A stretch of 64,000 nucleotides of DNA. It comes from Elusimicrobiota bacterium. Lineage in GTDB: Bacteria > Elusimicrobiota > Elusimicrobia > FEN-1173 > JAKLIF01. Under the pieces are notes generated by a model. It was given only the letters and a program-made list of their open reading frames with translations. It was not told the DNA's origin and did no database searches. The translations under genes and the position numbers were made by a program. Where the stretch lies: the NCBI GenBank assembly GCA_022709755.1, contig JAKLIF010000005.1, positions 186,001 through 250,000 of the forward strand. Direction: 5' to 3'. Below, piece after piece: positions 1 through 8,744 of this stretch (the stretch's first letter is position 1; the number at the start of each line of letters is the position of its first letter).

Positions 1-1893
1 GACCTGGGGATCGGATTCGATTTCATCGCGGACGAGAAGTCCCAGACCGTCACGCTGACCGACCAGGGCATCACGAAATGCGAAAAACTTTTGAACGTGA
101 AGAGTCTCTACGACGACATCCAGGGGGAATGGGTCCACCACATCACGCAAGCCATCCGCGCGCATAAGCTCTACCATCGCGACGTGGAATACGTGGTCAA
201 AGACGGCGAGGTCATCATCGTGGACGAGTTCACCGGACGCCTCATGCCGGGCCGGCGCTGGTCCGACGGGTTGCACCAGGCGGTGGAAGCCAAGGAGAAC
301 ATCCGCATCGCCGAGGAGAACCAGACCCTGGCCACCATCACGTTCCAGAACTTTTTCCGCCAATACAAGAAACTGGCGGGCATGACCGGGACCGCCCTCA
401 CCGAAGCCGAGGAGTTCTGGCAGATCTATAAACTGGACGTGCTGGACATACCGACCCACCGGCCCATGATCCGCCAGGACCACGCGGACCGTATCTTCAG
501 GACCGAGAACGAGAAGAACACCGCCATCGTGGAGGAGATCGAGGACCATTGGAAACGCGGCCAGCCGGTGCTGGTGGGAACGCGATCCATCGAAAAATCG
601 GAACAGCTGTCGGGGATCCTCCGCCGCAAAGGGGTGCCGCACCAGGTCCTCAACGCCAAATATCACGAGCAGGAAGCCAAGATCATCAGCCAAGCGGGAC
701 GGAAAGGGGCCGTGACCATCGCCACCAACATGGCCGGCCGGGGAACCGACATCGTGCTGGGCGGAAACCCCTGCACTCCCGAAGAAGCCGAAACGGTCAA
801 ACAACTCGGCGGGCTCCACATTTTGGGGACGGAACGGCACGAATCGCGCCGGATCGACAACCAACTCCGCGGCCGGTCGGGCCGGCAAGGAGACCCCGGC
901 GCGTCCCGGTTCTATCTGGCCCTCACGGACGAACTCATGCGCCTGTTCGGGTCCGAACGGATCTCCAACATCATGGGGAAACTCGGCATGCAGGAGGGGG
1001 AAGACATCCAGCATCCGTGGGTCACCAAGGCCATCGAGAACGCCCAGCGCAAAGTGGAGGCGATGAACTTCGACATCCGGAAACAACTCCTCGATTTCGA
1101 CAACGTCATGAACAAACAGCGCGAGGCCATCTACACCCTGCGCAATTCCATCCTGGAAGGCGAAGACATCACCCAGCGCATCAAGGACATGACGGTGGAG
1201 TCGGTGGAAGAGAAGATAGACCTGTGGGCGCCGGAGAAACTCCATCCGGAAGAATGGGAATATGCCAGCTTGCGCGCGTGGCTCCAACGGACTTACGGGA
1301 TCGAACACGAATTCAAACCGGAGGAATACCGCTCGAGGGAAGACCTGGCCGGCGAAATACAGGGGGCGATCGACGAGGCCTTCACTCAGCGCGAAGCGCA
1401 TCTCACTCCCGACATCTTCAAACGGTTGGAACGGATGGTGCTCCTTCAGGTGATGGACCACGCCTGGGTGGAACATCTCACCTACCTGGAGCAGTTGAGG
1501 AAAGGGATCTTCCTCCGGGCCTACGGGCAGAAAGACCCGCTCATCGAATTTCAGAAAGAAGGGTTCCATCTCTTCGAAGAGATGATGCAGAGGATCCGCG
1601 AAGAGGCGTTGGAATATACCTTCAAGATACAGATCATGGTGGAACCTCCGCCGGTGAAAGTGCCGATGCCGATGTCCGCCGAGAAACCGGAACCGGCCGG
1701 CCTGTCCGCCATCCCGACGGCGAACAACAAGCCCGACCCGCTCAGCAAGCTCTCCAAACCGGCGGCCCCGTCTCCATCGATCCTTTCCAACGTCCCGTCC
1801 AGCGCGGCTCCCTCTTCCGTCTCAAAACTGGGAAGGAACGATCCCTGTCCCTGCGGCAGCGGCAAGAAATACAAGAAATGCTGTGGGAAATAG
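1..1893 (+). CDS. secA: Preprotein translocase ATPase SecA, C-terminal part (5' end outside window)
   Basis: SecA is the ATPase motor that pushes unfolded preproteins through SecYEG. The open frame runs from base 1 without a start, so the gene begins upstream; the TTG at 91 is internal, because the residues before it are typical SecA sequence (DEKSQTVTLT, then ITKCEKLL). Visible parts are the end of the preprotein cross-linking domain (VDEFTGRLMPGRRW), nucleotide-binding domain 2 (TNMAGRGTDIVLGG, then LRGRSGRQGDPG), the helical wing and scaffold, and a Pro/Ser-rich linker. The end is a zinc-binding SEC-C tail (DPCPCGSGKKYKKCC), which binds SecB or ribosomes in other bacteria. It is followed 27 bases later by lnt. 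Confidence 0.97.
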   Translation, partial: DLGIGFDFIADEKSQTVTLTDQGITKCEKLLNVKSLYDDIQGEWVHHITQAIRAHKLYHRDVEYVVKDGEVIIVDEFTGRLMPGRRWSDGLHQAVEAKENIRIAEENQTLATITFQNFFRQYKKLAGMTGTALTEAEEFWQIYKLDVLDIPTHRPMIRQDHADRIFRTENEKNTAIVEEIEDHWKRGQPVLVGTRSIEKSEQLSGILRRKGVPHQVLNAKYHEQEAKIISQAGRKGAVTIATNMAGRGTDIVLGGNPCTPEEAETVKQLGGLHILGTERHESRRIDNQLRGRSGRQGDPGASRFYLALTDELMRLFGSERISNIMGKLGMQEGEDIQHPWVTKAIENAQRKVEAMNFDIRKQLLDFDNVMNKQREAIYTLRNSILEGEDITQRIKDMTVESVEEKIDLWAPEKLHPEEWEYASLRAWLQRTYGIEHEFKPEEYRSREDLAGEIQGAIDEAFTQREAHLTPDIFKRLERMVLLQVMDHAWVEHLTYLEQLRKGIFLRAYGQKDPLIEFQKEGFHLFEEMMQRIREEALEYTFKIQIMVEPPPVKVPMPMSAEKPEPAGLSAIPTANNKPDPLSKLSKPAAPSPSILSNVPSSAAPSSVSKLGRNDPCPCGSGKKYKKCCGK

Positions 1894-1920
1894 TTTCCTC
1901 TCCGTCAGACCGATAGTCCC

Positions 1921-3441
1921 TTGACCGACATCATCCTTTGTCTTCTGACCGCGGTCCTGTATACGCTGTCCTTTCCGAAATTCGACTGGGGATGGTTGGC
2001 CTGGTTTTCGTTGGTGCCGTTCCTGATCTTCCTCCGGAAGAACACGCCGATGAAAAGGACGCTGATCTTATCCTGGGCCTGCGGGTTGGCGGGATCCCTC
2101 GGGACCCTCTACTGGATCTATCCGACCTGCCGGACCGCCCATGTGAACCCCATCGGCAGCGTCTTCGTGACCCTGGCGCTCAGTCTCTACATGTCTCTCT
2201 ATTGGATCGGGTTCGCCTACGCGTTGAGGAAGCTCGGACAAAACGGCCCGTCCCCGGACCGATACGATCCGCTCCTGGCGGCCGCCCTGTGGACCGTCCT
2301 CGAATGGATACGGTCCCACATCCTGACCGGTTTTCCGTGGAACCTGATGGGATATACCCAATATTCACATCCCGCCTTGATACAGATCAGTTCCTGGACG
2401 GGCGTGTATGGGGTGTCGTTCCTCATCGTGCTCGGCAACGCGCTGGGAGTCGCGCTCCTTTCGAAGCGGAATGACCTCAAGCAGACCCTGCGCTTCCATC
2501 GGATGAGCGTGGCCGCGTTCATCGGACTTCTCCTCTTGAACCTCCTTCTGAACCTCGGGTCCTTTTCATCCGGCAGGGAACCCGTGACGGTGTCCATCCT
2601 GCAGGGGAACATCGACCAATACAAGAAGTGGGACGACAACTACGAGCGGGAGATCGTGAACACCTACACCCGGTTGGCGCTCGACGCCGCGCAGAAAAAT
2701 CCCGATCTGATCATCTGGCCCGAAACGGCCGTTCCGGGCTGGATCCCGGGGGACACCCGTTATCTGGAATGGCTGAAAGGCCTCTGCCGACAGACCGGCA
2801 CGCACATGCTGGTGGGAGCGCCCAGCCAACAGGACGGGAACGAATACAACGCCGTGTTCTTCCTTTCCCCGGATGGCGTCATCCTGGACCAATATCGCAA
2901 GATGCACCTGGTGCCGTTCGGCGAGCGCATCCCTTTCAAACCCATCCTGGCCCGTTTTTTCCCGGTGTTGAACGAACTGGGAGAATTCGATTCGTCCAAG
3001 GACTGGACGGTGTTCCGCGCCCCGTGGGGGAAGTTTGGGGTGAACATCTGTTTCGAGGCCGGGTTCCCCGGGATCGTGCGGGGTTTCGTGAAACGCGGAG
3101 CGGAGGTCACCATCAACATGACCAACGACGGGTGGTATCTGACCACGGCGGGACCCTACCAGCATTTCGCCACCAACATCTTCCGGGCGGTGGAGACGCG
3201 GACCTACGTCGTGAGGGCCGCCAACACCGGTTTTTCGACCATCATCGCCCCCGACGGGAGGATCCGAACGATATCCTCCCTGATGAGGGAAGAGACCATC
3301 GACGGGGAGATCGTCCCTTCATCCCGAAGGACCTTCTACACGCTGTTCGGCGACGCGTTCACGGGGATGTGCGCCGTATTCCTCGGACTGAGCGTCTGGC
3401 TCCGTCGGAAGATGAAAAGCCCGTCCGGTTCTGTGGTATAA
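1921..3441 (+). CDS. lnt: Apolipoprotein N-acyltransferase
   Basis: Lnt adds the third acyl chain to the N-terminal cysteine of lipoproteins in the inner membrane, a step typical of diderms. The 506-residue length is normal. The N-terminal ~210 residues are hydrophobic membrane helices; the rest is a nitrilase domain with the expected Glu-Lys-Cys triad at E268 (IIWPETAVPG), K327 (YRKMHLVPFGE) and C377 (VNICFEAGFPG). The start is TTG at 1921 with no clear Shine-Dalgarno; it gives an N-terminus that begins directly with the first membrane helix. It matches the lolC/E and lolD genes downstream, which act on the same lipoproteins. Confidence 0.95.
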   Translation: MTDIILCLLTAVLYTLSFPKFDWGWLAWFSLVPFLIFLRKNTPMKRTLILSWACGLAGSLGTLYWIYPTCRTAHVNPIGSVFVTLALSLYMSLYWIGFAYALRKLGQNGPSPDRYDPLLAAALWTVLEWIRSHILTGFPWNLMGYTQYSHPALIQISSWTGVYGVSFLIVLGNALGVALLSKRNDLKQTLRFHRMSVAAFIGLLLLNLLLNLGSFSSGREPVTVSILQGNIDQYKKWDDNYEREIVNTYTRLALDAAQKNPDLIIWPETAVPGWIPGDTRYLEWLKGLCRQTGTHMLVGAPSQQDGNEYNAVFFLSPDGVILDQYRKMHLVPFGERIPFKPILARFFPVLNELGEFDSSKDWTVFRAPWGKFGVNICFEAGFPGIVRGFVKRGAEVTINMTNDGWYLTTAGPYQHFATNIFRAVETRTYVVRAANTGFSTIIAPDGRIRTISSLMREETIDGEIVPSSRRTFYTLFGDAFTGMCAVFLGLSVWLRRKMKSPSGSVV

Positions 3442-3442
3442 T
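3434..3442 (+). promoter_or_regulatory. Extended -10 promoter of prfB, predicted leaderless start
   Basis: TGGTATAAT (extended -10, TGn then a perfect TATAAT at 3437-3442) lies at the end of lnt. Only 8 bases separate it from the prfB ATG at 3451, so transcription should start at or within a few bases of the start codon. There is no Shine-Dalgarno before prfB and no good -35 box, which an extended -10 can do without. Confidence 0.55.
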
Positions 3443-3450
3443 AACCCACT

Positions 3451-4555
3451 ATGTTCGAGAATCTCAACGACAGATTGCTGACCCTCAAGTCTTCCGTGGA
3501 CCAGCTCGGGAGGTTTCTTTGACGTTCCCGGGAAACAGAAACAGCTGGCCGACCTCGAAAAGCAGATAGCCGACCCCTCCTTCTGGAACCAGACACAGCG
3601 GGCCCGCCAGGTCATGAAAGAGGCGAGCGCGTTGAAAGACGCCATCCAATCCCTCGACAAGATCCAAAAAGACTGGCACGACCTGGAAGCGCACTACGAC
3701 CTGGCCAAGGAAGCCGGCGACGAAGCCGAAGGCGCCGAAGTGACCAAGGGGCTGGCCAGACTCGAGAAGATCATCTCCGACATCCAGATGCGGGCGAAGT
3801 TGTCGGGCCCCATGGACCGGAACAACGCCATCGTCTCGCTCCATGCCGGGGCGGGAGGGACCGAAGCGTGCGATTGGGTGGACATGCTGTTGCGGATGTA
3901 TCGCCGCTGGGCGGAAGCCAAAGGGTTCAAGACCAACATCACGGACATCCTGCCCGGCGACGGCGCGGGGTTCCGCCGGGTGACCTTCTTCGTGGAAGGC
4001 GCGTATGCATACGGTTTTTTGCAGTCCGAAACGGGGACGCACCGGCTGGTGCGGATCTCGCCGTTCGATTCCAACGCGCGGCGGCACACGTCGTTTGCGG
4101 CCTGCGACGTGATCCCCGAAGTGGACGACACCATCGAGATCAACATCAACGAGAGCGATCTGAAGCTGGACACCTTCCGGTCCGGCGGGCACGGGGGACA
4201 GAACGTGAACAAGGTGGAGACCGCCGTGCGCATCACGCACATCCCGTCGGGAATCGTGGTCTCCTGCCAGATCGAACGGTCGCAGTTCAAGAACCGCGAG
4301 ATCGCCATGAAGATGCTCAAGGCCAAACTTTACGACGTGGAACAGGAAAAGCAGAGAGCCGCCCAGGAAAAACATTACGACGATAAAGGCGACATCGCCT
4401 GGGGAAACCAGATCCGCTCCTATGTGTTCATGCCCTACCAGATGGTGAAGGACTTGAGGACCAACTATGAGACGTCCCAGATCGGGGCCGTGATGGACGG
4501 CGACCTGGACGAGTTCATGCACCGCTACCTCGAGTGGAAGCTCGCTCCCCGATAA
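3451..4555 (+). CDS. prfB: Peptide chain release factor 2, made by programmed +1 frameshift
   Basis: RF2 ends translation at UGA and UAA. The first frame runs from ATG 3451 for 23 codons to an in-frame TGA at 3520-3522. Reading continues in the +1 frame from 3521 to the stop at 4553-4555, giving 367 residues, close to the 365 of E. coli RF2. The shifted frame joins smoothly (LGRFL, then [15 protein letters not shown]). The SPF anticodon-like motif specific to RF2 (RISPFDSN) and the catalytic GGQ loop ([14 protein letters not shown]) are both present. An internal start at 3614 would lack domain 1 and is not the real start. Confidence 0.95.
3508..3523 (+). promoter_or_regulatory. RF2 programmed frameshift site
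   Basis: GGGAGG (3508-3513) acts as an internal Shine-Dalgarno, then three bases TTT, the slippery codon CTT (3517-3519), the stop TGA (3520-3522) and a C. This is the canonical arrangement of the autoregulatory prfB site (SD, 3 bases, CTT TGA C). When RF2 is scarce, the ribosome slips +1 on CTT and makes more RF2. Confidence 0.95.
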
Positions 4556-4596
4556 GACGTCCGTCTTCACCCGTCTTCAACAACCGCGACCGAACG

Positions 4597-5931
4597 ATGC
4601 AACATTCGCCCATCCCCCGAGAGACCATTAAAAAGAGCCTGCGCGTCACCGTGTGGGACGGCATCTTCGTGTCCGTCATGCTGGGGATCGTCGATGCGTA
4701 TCTGATCCCGTTCGCGTTGGTGTTCAAGTCCTCTCCGGCTCAGATCAGTTGGCTGGCCTCCTGGCCCGCCCTCATCGGGGCGCTGGCCCAATGCGGCATC
4801 GGCTGGATCGTCCATTCCCTGCGCGGCCGCAAGAACGTGCTGACCAGCGTGGTGTTGGTGCAGGCGATCGCACTGGTGGGAATGGCGGCCCTCCCGTTCG
4901 GACCGGAAGGAGCCCGATTCCCGATCCTGGTCGGGTTGGCCATCCTCTACACCACCATGGGAGGAATGACGGTCCCGGTGTGGAACAGCCTCCTGACGGA
5001 ATACCTGCCCGCCACGAAGCGGGCCGGATACATCGGGTGGAGGAACCGTTGGACGGGGCTGATCGTGATCGGGGCCAATCTGTCGGCCGGCGTGGTCCTG
5101 CTCTTCTGCGGAAAAGAATCGACCCTCGGGTTCACGCTGATATTCCTTTTCGCGGCCCTGTGCCGTTTCATCTCCTGGCGCTGGCTCACCCGTCTCTTTG
5201 AACCGCGCGTTTCGAAAGAGACGCTGACGGCCGACACGTTCGACCGTTTCCACGACGTGGTGAGGAACACCCGCTTCTGGCGGTTGATCCTTTTCGTGGG
5301 AGCCATCACGTTCGCCACGAACCTGTCGGGACCCTATTTCTCCGTCTACATGCTGGACCACCTCGGTTTTTCGTATCTGACCTACAGCATCCTGACGATG
5401 GCGGTCAACTTCTCGATGGTCAACATGATGGCGGTCTGGGGCCGCAAAGCCAACACGGTGGGCTCGATGAAGATCCTCCGCTGGTCCAGCGCGGTGATGC
5501 CCCTCCTTCCCGTGCTCTGGCTCTTTTCCGGCTCGCCGTTCTATATCTTCGGGATCCAGCTCTTCGGAGGGATCGTCTGGGCCGGATTCAACCTGTGCAG
5601 TCTTAACGCCGTCTTCGACATCGTTCCCGGACGGTGGCGCACCCAGGCCGTGGCGTATTATAACGTGGCCAACGGCGTCGCCCTCTTCGCGGGCGCTTTC
5701 CTCGGGGGACAGATGATGGGGAAACTCCCGTCGATCCACGCCACTCCGTTCCTGACCCTGTTGCTGATCTCGGGCCTCCTCCGCGCGGCGATCTATCTGC
5801 TGATGTTCCCTCACGGCGAAACGTCCGGCTCGACGGACAGGTCCCGCGACATCCACGTGATGGTTTCCAGACTCTTCTTCGTGCCCGCACGGATGACCTG
5901 CCAGGCGCTGGGATTGGTGACGCGCAAATGA
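4597..5931 (+). CDS. Major facilitator superfamily transporter
   Basis: A 444-residue, very hydrophobic protein with about 12 predicted membrane helices, the usual MFS layout. A cytoplasmic loop after helix 2 carries basic residues (VHSLRGRKNVLTS) like MFS motif A. The substrate cannot be told from sequence. I chose ATG 4597 (MQHSPIPRETIKK) because an upstream GTG at 4534 would overlap prfB and add an ordinary hydrophilic tail. The stop overlaps the mtgA start by four bases (ATGA), so the two are translationally coupled. Confidence 0.8.
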   Translation: MQHSPIPRETIKKSLRVTVWDGIFVSVMLGIVDAYLIPFALVFKSSPAQISWLASWPALIGALAQCGIGWIVHSLRGRKNVLTSVVLVQAIALVGMAALPFGPEGARFPILVGLAILYTTMGGMTVPVWNSLLTEYLPATKRAGYIGWRNRWTGLIVIGANLSAGVVLLFCGKESTLGFTLIFLFAALCRFISWRWLTRLFEPRVSKETLTADTFDRFHDVVRNTRFWRLILFVGAITFATNLSGPYFSVYMLDHLGFSYLTYSILTMAVNFSMVNMMAVWGRKANTVGSMKILRWSSAVMPLLPVLWLFSGSPFYIFGIQLFGGIVWAGFNLCSLNAVFDIVPGRWRTQAVAYYNVANGVALFAGAFLGGQMMGKLPSIHATPFLTLLLISGLLRAAIYLLMFPHGETSGSTDRSRDIHVMVSRLFFVPARMTCQALGLVTRK

Positions 5932-6722
5932 ACGAACGAAAGCTCCTCCTCATCACCTTTCTCTTCACTCTCCTGATCGGGGGCGGCGTGGCCGTCTACC
6001 AGTCGAGGATGCCCCATCCGCACGTGCCGGACATCCCCCTGTTGAAATCCCACAATCCCAAGACGACCGCGCTCATCGAGATCCGGAAAAATTTCTATAA
6101 GAGAAAAAACAAGGACGTCGAGATACAGCTTGCCTGGCGGCCCCTGAGCCAGATCTCGCCCCATCTCATCGACGCGGTGTTGTCGGCGGAAGACGACGGT
6201 TTCTTCATGCACGACGGGGTCGAATGGAAGGACATCCGCAAGGCGGCCCTCTACGACCTCAAGCGGGGCAGACGGGCGCGGGGGGGGAGCACCATCACCC
6301 AACAACTGGCGAAGAACCTGTATCTTTCGCCGTCGAAGAACCCGCTCCGCAAGTTACGGGAATTGATCCTCGCCTACCGGCTTGAGAAGCACCTCACCAA
6401 GAAGCGCATCCTGGAGATCTACCTGAACGTGGTGGAGTGGGGGCCCGGGATATTCGGAGCGGAAGCCGCGGCCCGATTCTACTACGACAAACCAGCCGGA
6501 CTCCTTTCCATCGACGAGTCGGTCGCGTTGGCCGCGTCTCTTCCCAACCCTTTCAAATACGGCCCCCAAAGCGCCTCGGTCTGGACGCAGAAACGGCGCG
6601 AGTGGGTCCTGCGGCGGATGATCGAGAGCGAACGCCTGTCGGTGCCGGGCCCCGACGTGGACGAACTGGACATCAGCGAACCGATCCCTCCGGCGGAAGC
6701 CGAAGAACCCTCAAATGATTGA
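5928..6722 (+). CDS. mtgA: Monofunctional peptidoglycan glycosyltransferase (GT51)
   Basis: Polymerises lipid II into glycan strands at the outer face of the inner membrane. The protein has 264 residues with one N-terminal membrane anchor (residues ~5-24) and a GT51 domain, but no transpeptidase domain. Family motifs are SAEDDGFFMHDGVEW with the catalytic Glu at E88, RGGSTITQQLAKNLYL, LRELILAYRLEKHLTKKRILEIYLN and the FGAEAAARFYY segment. The C-terminal ~30 residues are acidic and Pro-rich. The start overlaps the stop of the MFS gene. Confidence 0.9.
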   Translation: MNERKLLLITFLFTLLIGGGVAVYQSRMPHPHVPDIPLLKSHNPKTTALIEIRKNFYKRKNKDVEIQLAWRPLSQISPHLIDAVLSAEDDGFFMHDGVEWKDIRKAALYDLKRGRRARGGSTITQQLAKNLYLSPSKNPLRKLRELILAYRLEKHLTKKRILEIYLNVVEWGPGIFGAEAAARFYYDKPAGLLSIDESVALAASLPNPFKYGPQSASVWTQKRREWVLRRMIESERLSVPGPDVDELDISEPIPPAEAEEPSND

Positions 6723-6742
6723 TGATAAACCGGACCATAATT

Positions 6743-6751
6743 TGATATGAT
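6743..6751 (+). promoter_or_regulatory. Extended -10 element before the receiver-domain gene
   Basis: TGATATGAT (TGn plus TATGAT at 6746-6751) lies in the 65-base gap after mtgA. The predicted transcript start is near 6758, leaving a ~30-base leader with a good Shine-Dalgarno (AGGAGG at 6777-6782). No convincing -35 box is seen. Confidence 0.4.
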
Positions 6752-6787
6752 TTTCCCTATACCAACGCATCTCCTCAGGAGGGTGTC

Positions 6788-7162
6788 TTGACGAAGGTTT
6801 TAGTGACTGACGACGAAAAGAACGTGGTGGAGTTGATCGGGTTCCTTCTCCAAAAAGACGGGTACGACGTGGTCACCGCGTTCGACGGAAAAGCGTGCCT
6901 GGACAAGGTCCAGAGCGAGAAGCCCGACCTCATCATATTGGACATCATGATGCCCATCATGGACGGGTACACCGTCTTCACGAAGTTGGCCGAAAACGAC
7001 GAGACACGGAAGATCCCCATCATCATCCTCACCGCCAAAGGCCAGATGAAGGACATGTTCGCCATGTCGTCCAACATCGCCGCTTACATGGACAAACCTT
7101 TCGATCCGATGGAAATCCGGTCGAAAGTCCGCGAAATCCTCGATTCCCGAAAAAAGAAGTAA
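6788..7162 (+). CDS. Single-domain response regulator (CheY/Spo0F-like)
   Basis: A stand-alone receiver domain of 124 residues with no output domain. The acidic pocket is D8-D9, the phospho-acceptor is D52 (LIILDIMMP), followed by the conserved Thr in ILTAKG and Lys in DKPFDP. The start is TTG at 6788, supported by AGGAGG five bases upstream. No histidine kinase is in the window, so its partner is unknown; such proteins act in phosphorelays or by direct protein binding. Its place between mtgA and lysS gives no functional clue. Confidence 0.88.
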   Translation: MTKVLVTDDEKNVVELIGFLLQKDGYDVVTAFDGKACLDKVQSEKPDLIILDIMMPIMDGYTVFTKLAENDETRKIPIIILTAKGQMKDMFAMSSNIAAYMDKPFDPMEIRSKVREILDSRKKK

Positions 7163-7175
7163 GACGGGCTCCCCT

Positions 7176-8744
7176 ATGGAACAGGAAAAGACTTCTTCAC
7201 TGGAAGACATCGCACGCCTTCGCCGGGACAAGGTCCGGCTGATGAGGGAAAACAACATCGACCCCTATCCCCGGTCGTTCGACGGGATCTCGGAGTCTTC
7301 GGTTCTCCGGGAGAAATACCAGGGGCTGAACAACGAGGAACATTCGCCCGACCCGGCCGTGAAGATCGCGGGGCGGCTGATGACCCGGCGCGACATGGGG
7401 AAGACCACCTTCGCCCACGTGCAGGACCGCACGGGACGGCTCCAGATCTATATGCGCAAAGACGAGATCGGCGACGCGGTCTACAAACAGTTCCGCGACC
7501 TGGTGGACCTCGGCGACATCCTCGGGCTGGAAGGGAACATCTTCAAAACCCGCACGGGTGAAGTGACTCTCAAGGTGACCTCCTGGCGGATCCTCAGCAA
7601 AGCGCTCCGCCCGCCGCCGGAAAAATTCCACGGGATGACCGACGTGGAGGAACGCTATCGCCGCCGCGAGGTGGACCTGTTCTCCAACAAGACGGCGGTC
7701 GCCCGGTTCCAGATCCGTCAAAAGATCGTCTCGGAGATACGCAAACAACTCGAAGCCGACAAATTCATCGAGGTGGAAACGCCCATGATGCATCCGGTGC
7801 CGGGCGGCGCCACGGCGCGCCCGTTCGTGACCCATCACGAAGCGTTGGATTCGGACCTCTACATGAGGATCGCCCCCGAACTTTACCTGAAGCGGTTGAT
7901 CGTGGGGGGAATGGAACGGGTCTACGAGATCGGACGCGCCTTCCGGAACGAAGGGGTGGACACACGGCACAATCCGGAATTCACGATCCTGGAAGCGTAC
8001 CAGGCCTACACCGATTACAAGGGGATGATGGACCTGGTCGAAAAACTGATCCGCGCCGCGGCCGAGGCCTCCAAACCGATCTACGGCGACATCGTGAAGA
8101 GTTCAATCGATCCGGCCTCCGGTCCCCAGACCGTTCCTGACTCATTCAACTATCGCGGAAAGAGTTTCACCCTGAACGAACCGTTCGCCCGGCTGACGCT
8201 GGAAGAACTGTTCAAGAAACACCTGGACCTGGATTTCAGGGCCATCTGCCGGGACGGTTCGTGGAAAGACGCGGCCCGGAAAGCGGGCCTGACGATCGAC
8301 GAAAAAACGCCCGACCACAAGTGTTTCGACCGGATGCTCGACGAGCGGATCCTGCCCCATCTTCCGGAAGCGGCGATCGTCCATGACTATCCGAAATCGT
8401 TCTCGCCTCTGGCCAAGAGCCGGCCCGATGCGCCCGAGATCGCCGAACGGTTCGAACTCTTCATCGCGGGGGAAGAGGTGGCCAACGCCTATTCGGAACA
8501 GAACGACCCGGATGTCCAACGGCAGGCCTTCCAGGACCAGGTCCGCAAACGGCAGGAGGGCGACAAGGAAGCCATGCCCTGCGACGACGAGTTTGTGATC
8601 GCTTTGGAATACGGGATGCCGCCGGCCGGCGGGTTGGGAGTCGGCATCGACCGGCTCACCATGCTGTTGTCCGGCACGGAATCCATCCGCGAAGTGATCC
8701 TGTTCCCGCTCCTGCGTTCCGGCGCCGATCCGTCCAAGACATGA
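7176..8744 (+). CDS. lysS: Lysyl-tRNA synthetase, class II
   Basis: Charges tRNA-Lys. The 522 residues hold an N-terminal OB-fold anticodon-binding domain (residues ~60-160, KIAGRLMTRRDMGKTTFAHV) and a class II catalytic core. Motif 2 reads FRNEGVDTRHNPEFT and motif 3 GGLGVGIDRLTMLL. Class II lysine signatures such as ELYLKRLIVGGMERVYEIGR are clear. The start ATG 7176 lies 13 bases after the receiver gene with a weak ribosome site. The last codons overlap the start of the lolC/E gene (ATGA). Confidence 0.95.
   Translation: MEQEKTSSLEDIARLRRDKVRLMRENNIDPYPRSFDGISESSVLREKYQGLNNEEHSPDPAVKIAGRLMTRRDMGKTTFAHVQDRTGRLQIYMRKDEIGDAVYKQFRDLVDLGDILGLEGNIFKTRTGEVTLKVTSWRILSKALRPPPEKFHGMTDVEERYRRREVDLFSNKTAVARFQIRQKIVSEIRKQLEADKFIEVETPMMHPVPGGATARPFVTHHEALDSDLYMRIAPELYLKRLIVGGMERVYEIGRAFRNEGVDTRHNPEFTILEAYQAYTDYKGMMDLVEKLIRAAAEASKPIYGDIVKSSIDPASGPQTVPDSFNYRGKSFTLNEPFARLTLEELFKKHLDLDFRAICRDGSWKDAARKAGLTIDEKTPDHKCFDRMLDERILPHLPEAAIVHDYPKSFSPLAKSRPDAPEIAERFELFIAGEEVANAYSEQNDPDVQRQAFQDQVRKRQEGDKEAMPCDDEFVIALEYGMPPAGGLGVGIDRLTMLLSGTESIREVILFPLLRSGADPSKT

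Noticed and set aside
549-1916. Long open frame overlapping secA in another frame (455 codons)
   Set aside because: It is a GC-rich shadow frame with Arg/Pro/Gly-heavy sequence; secA in the other frame has clear motifs.
3485-4570. Long - strand frame opposite prfB
   Set aside because: No domain-like sequence; the opposite strand encodes RF2 with all its motifs.
5603-5968. - strand frame of 121 codons across the MFS/mtgA junction
   Set aside because: Low-complexity Arg/Ser-rich shadow, no ribosome site, contradicts two solid genes.
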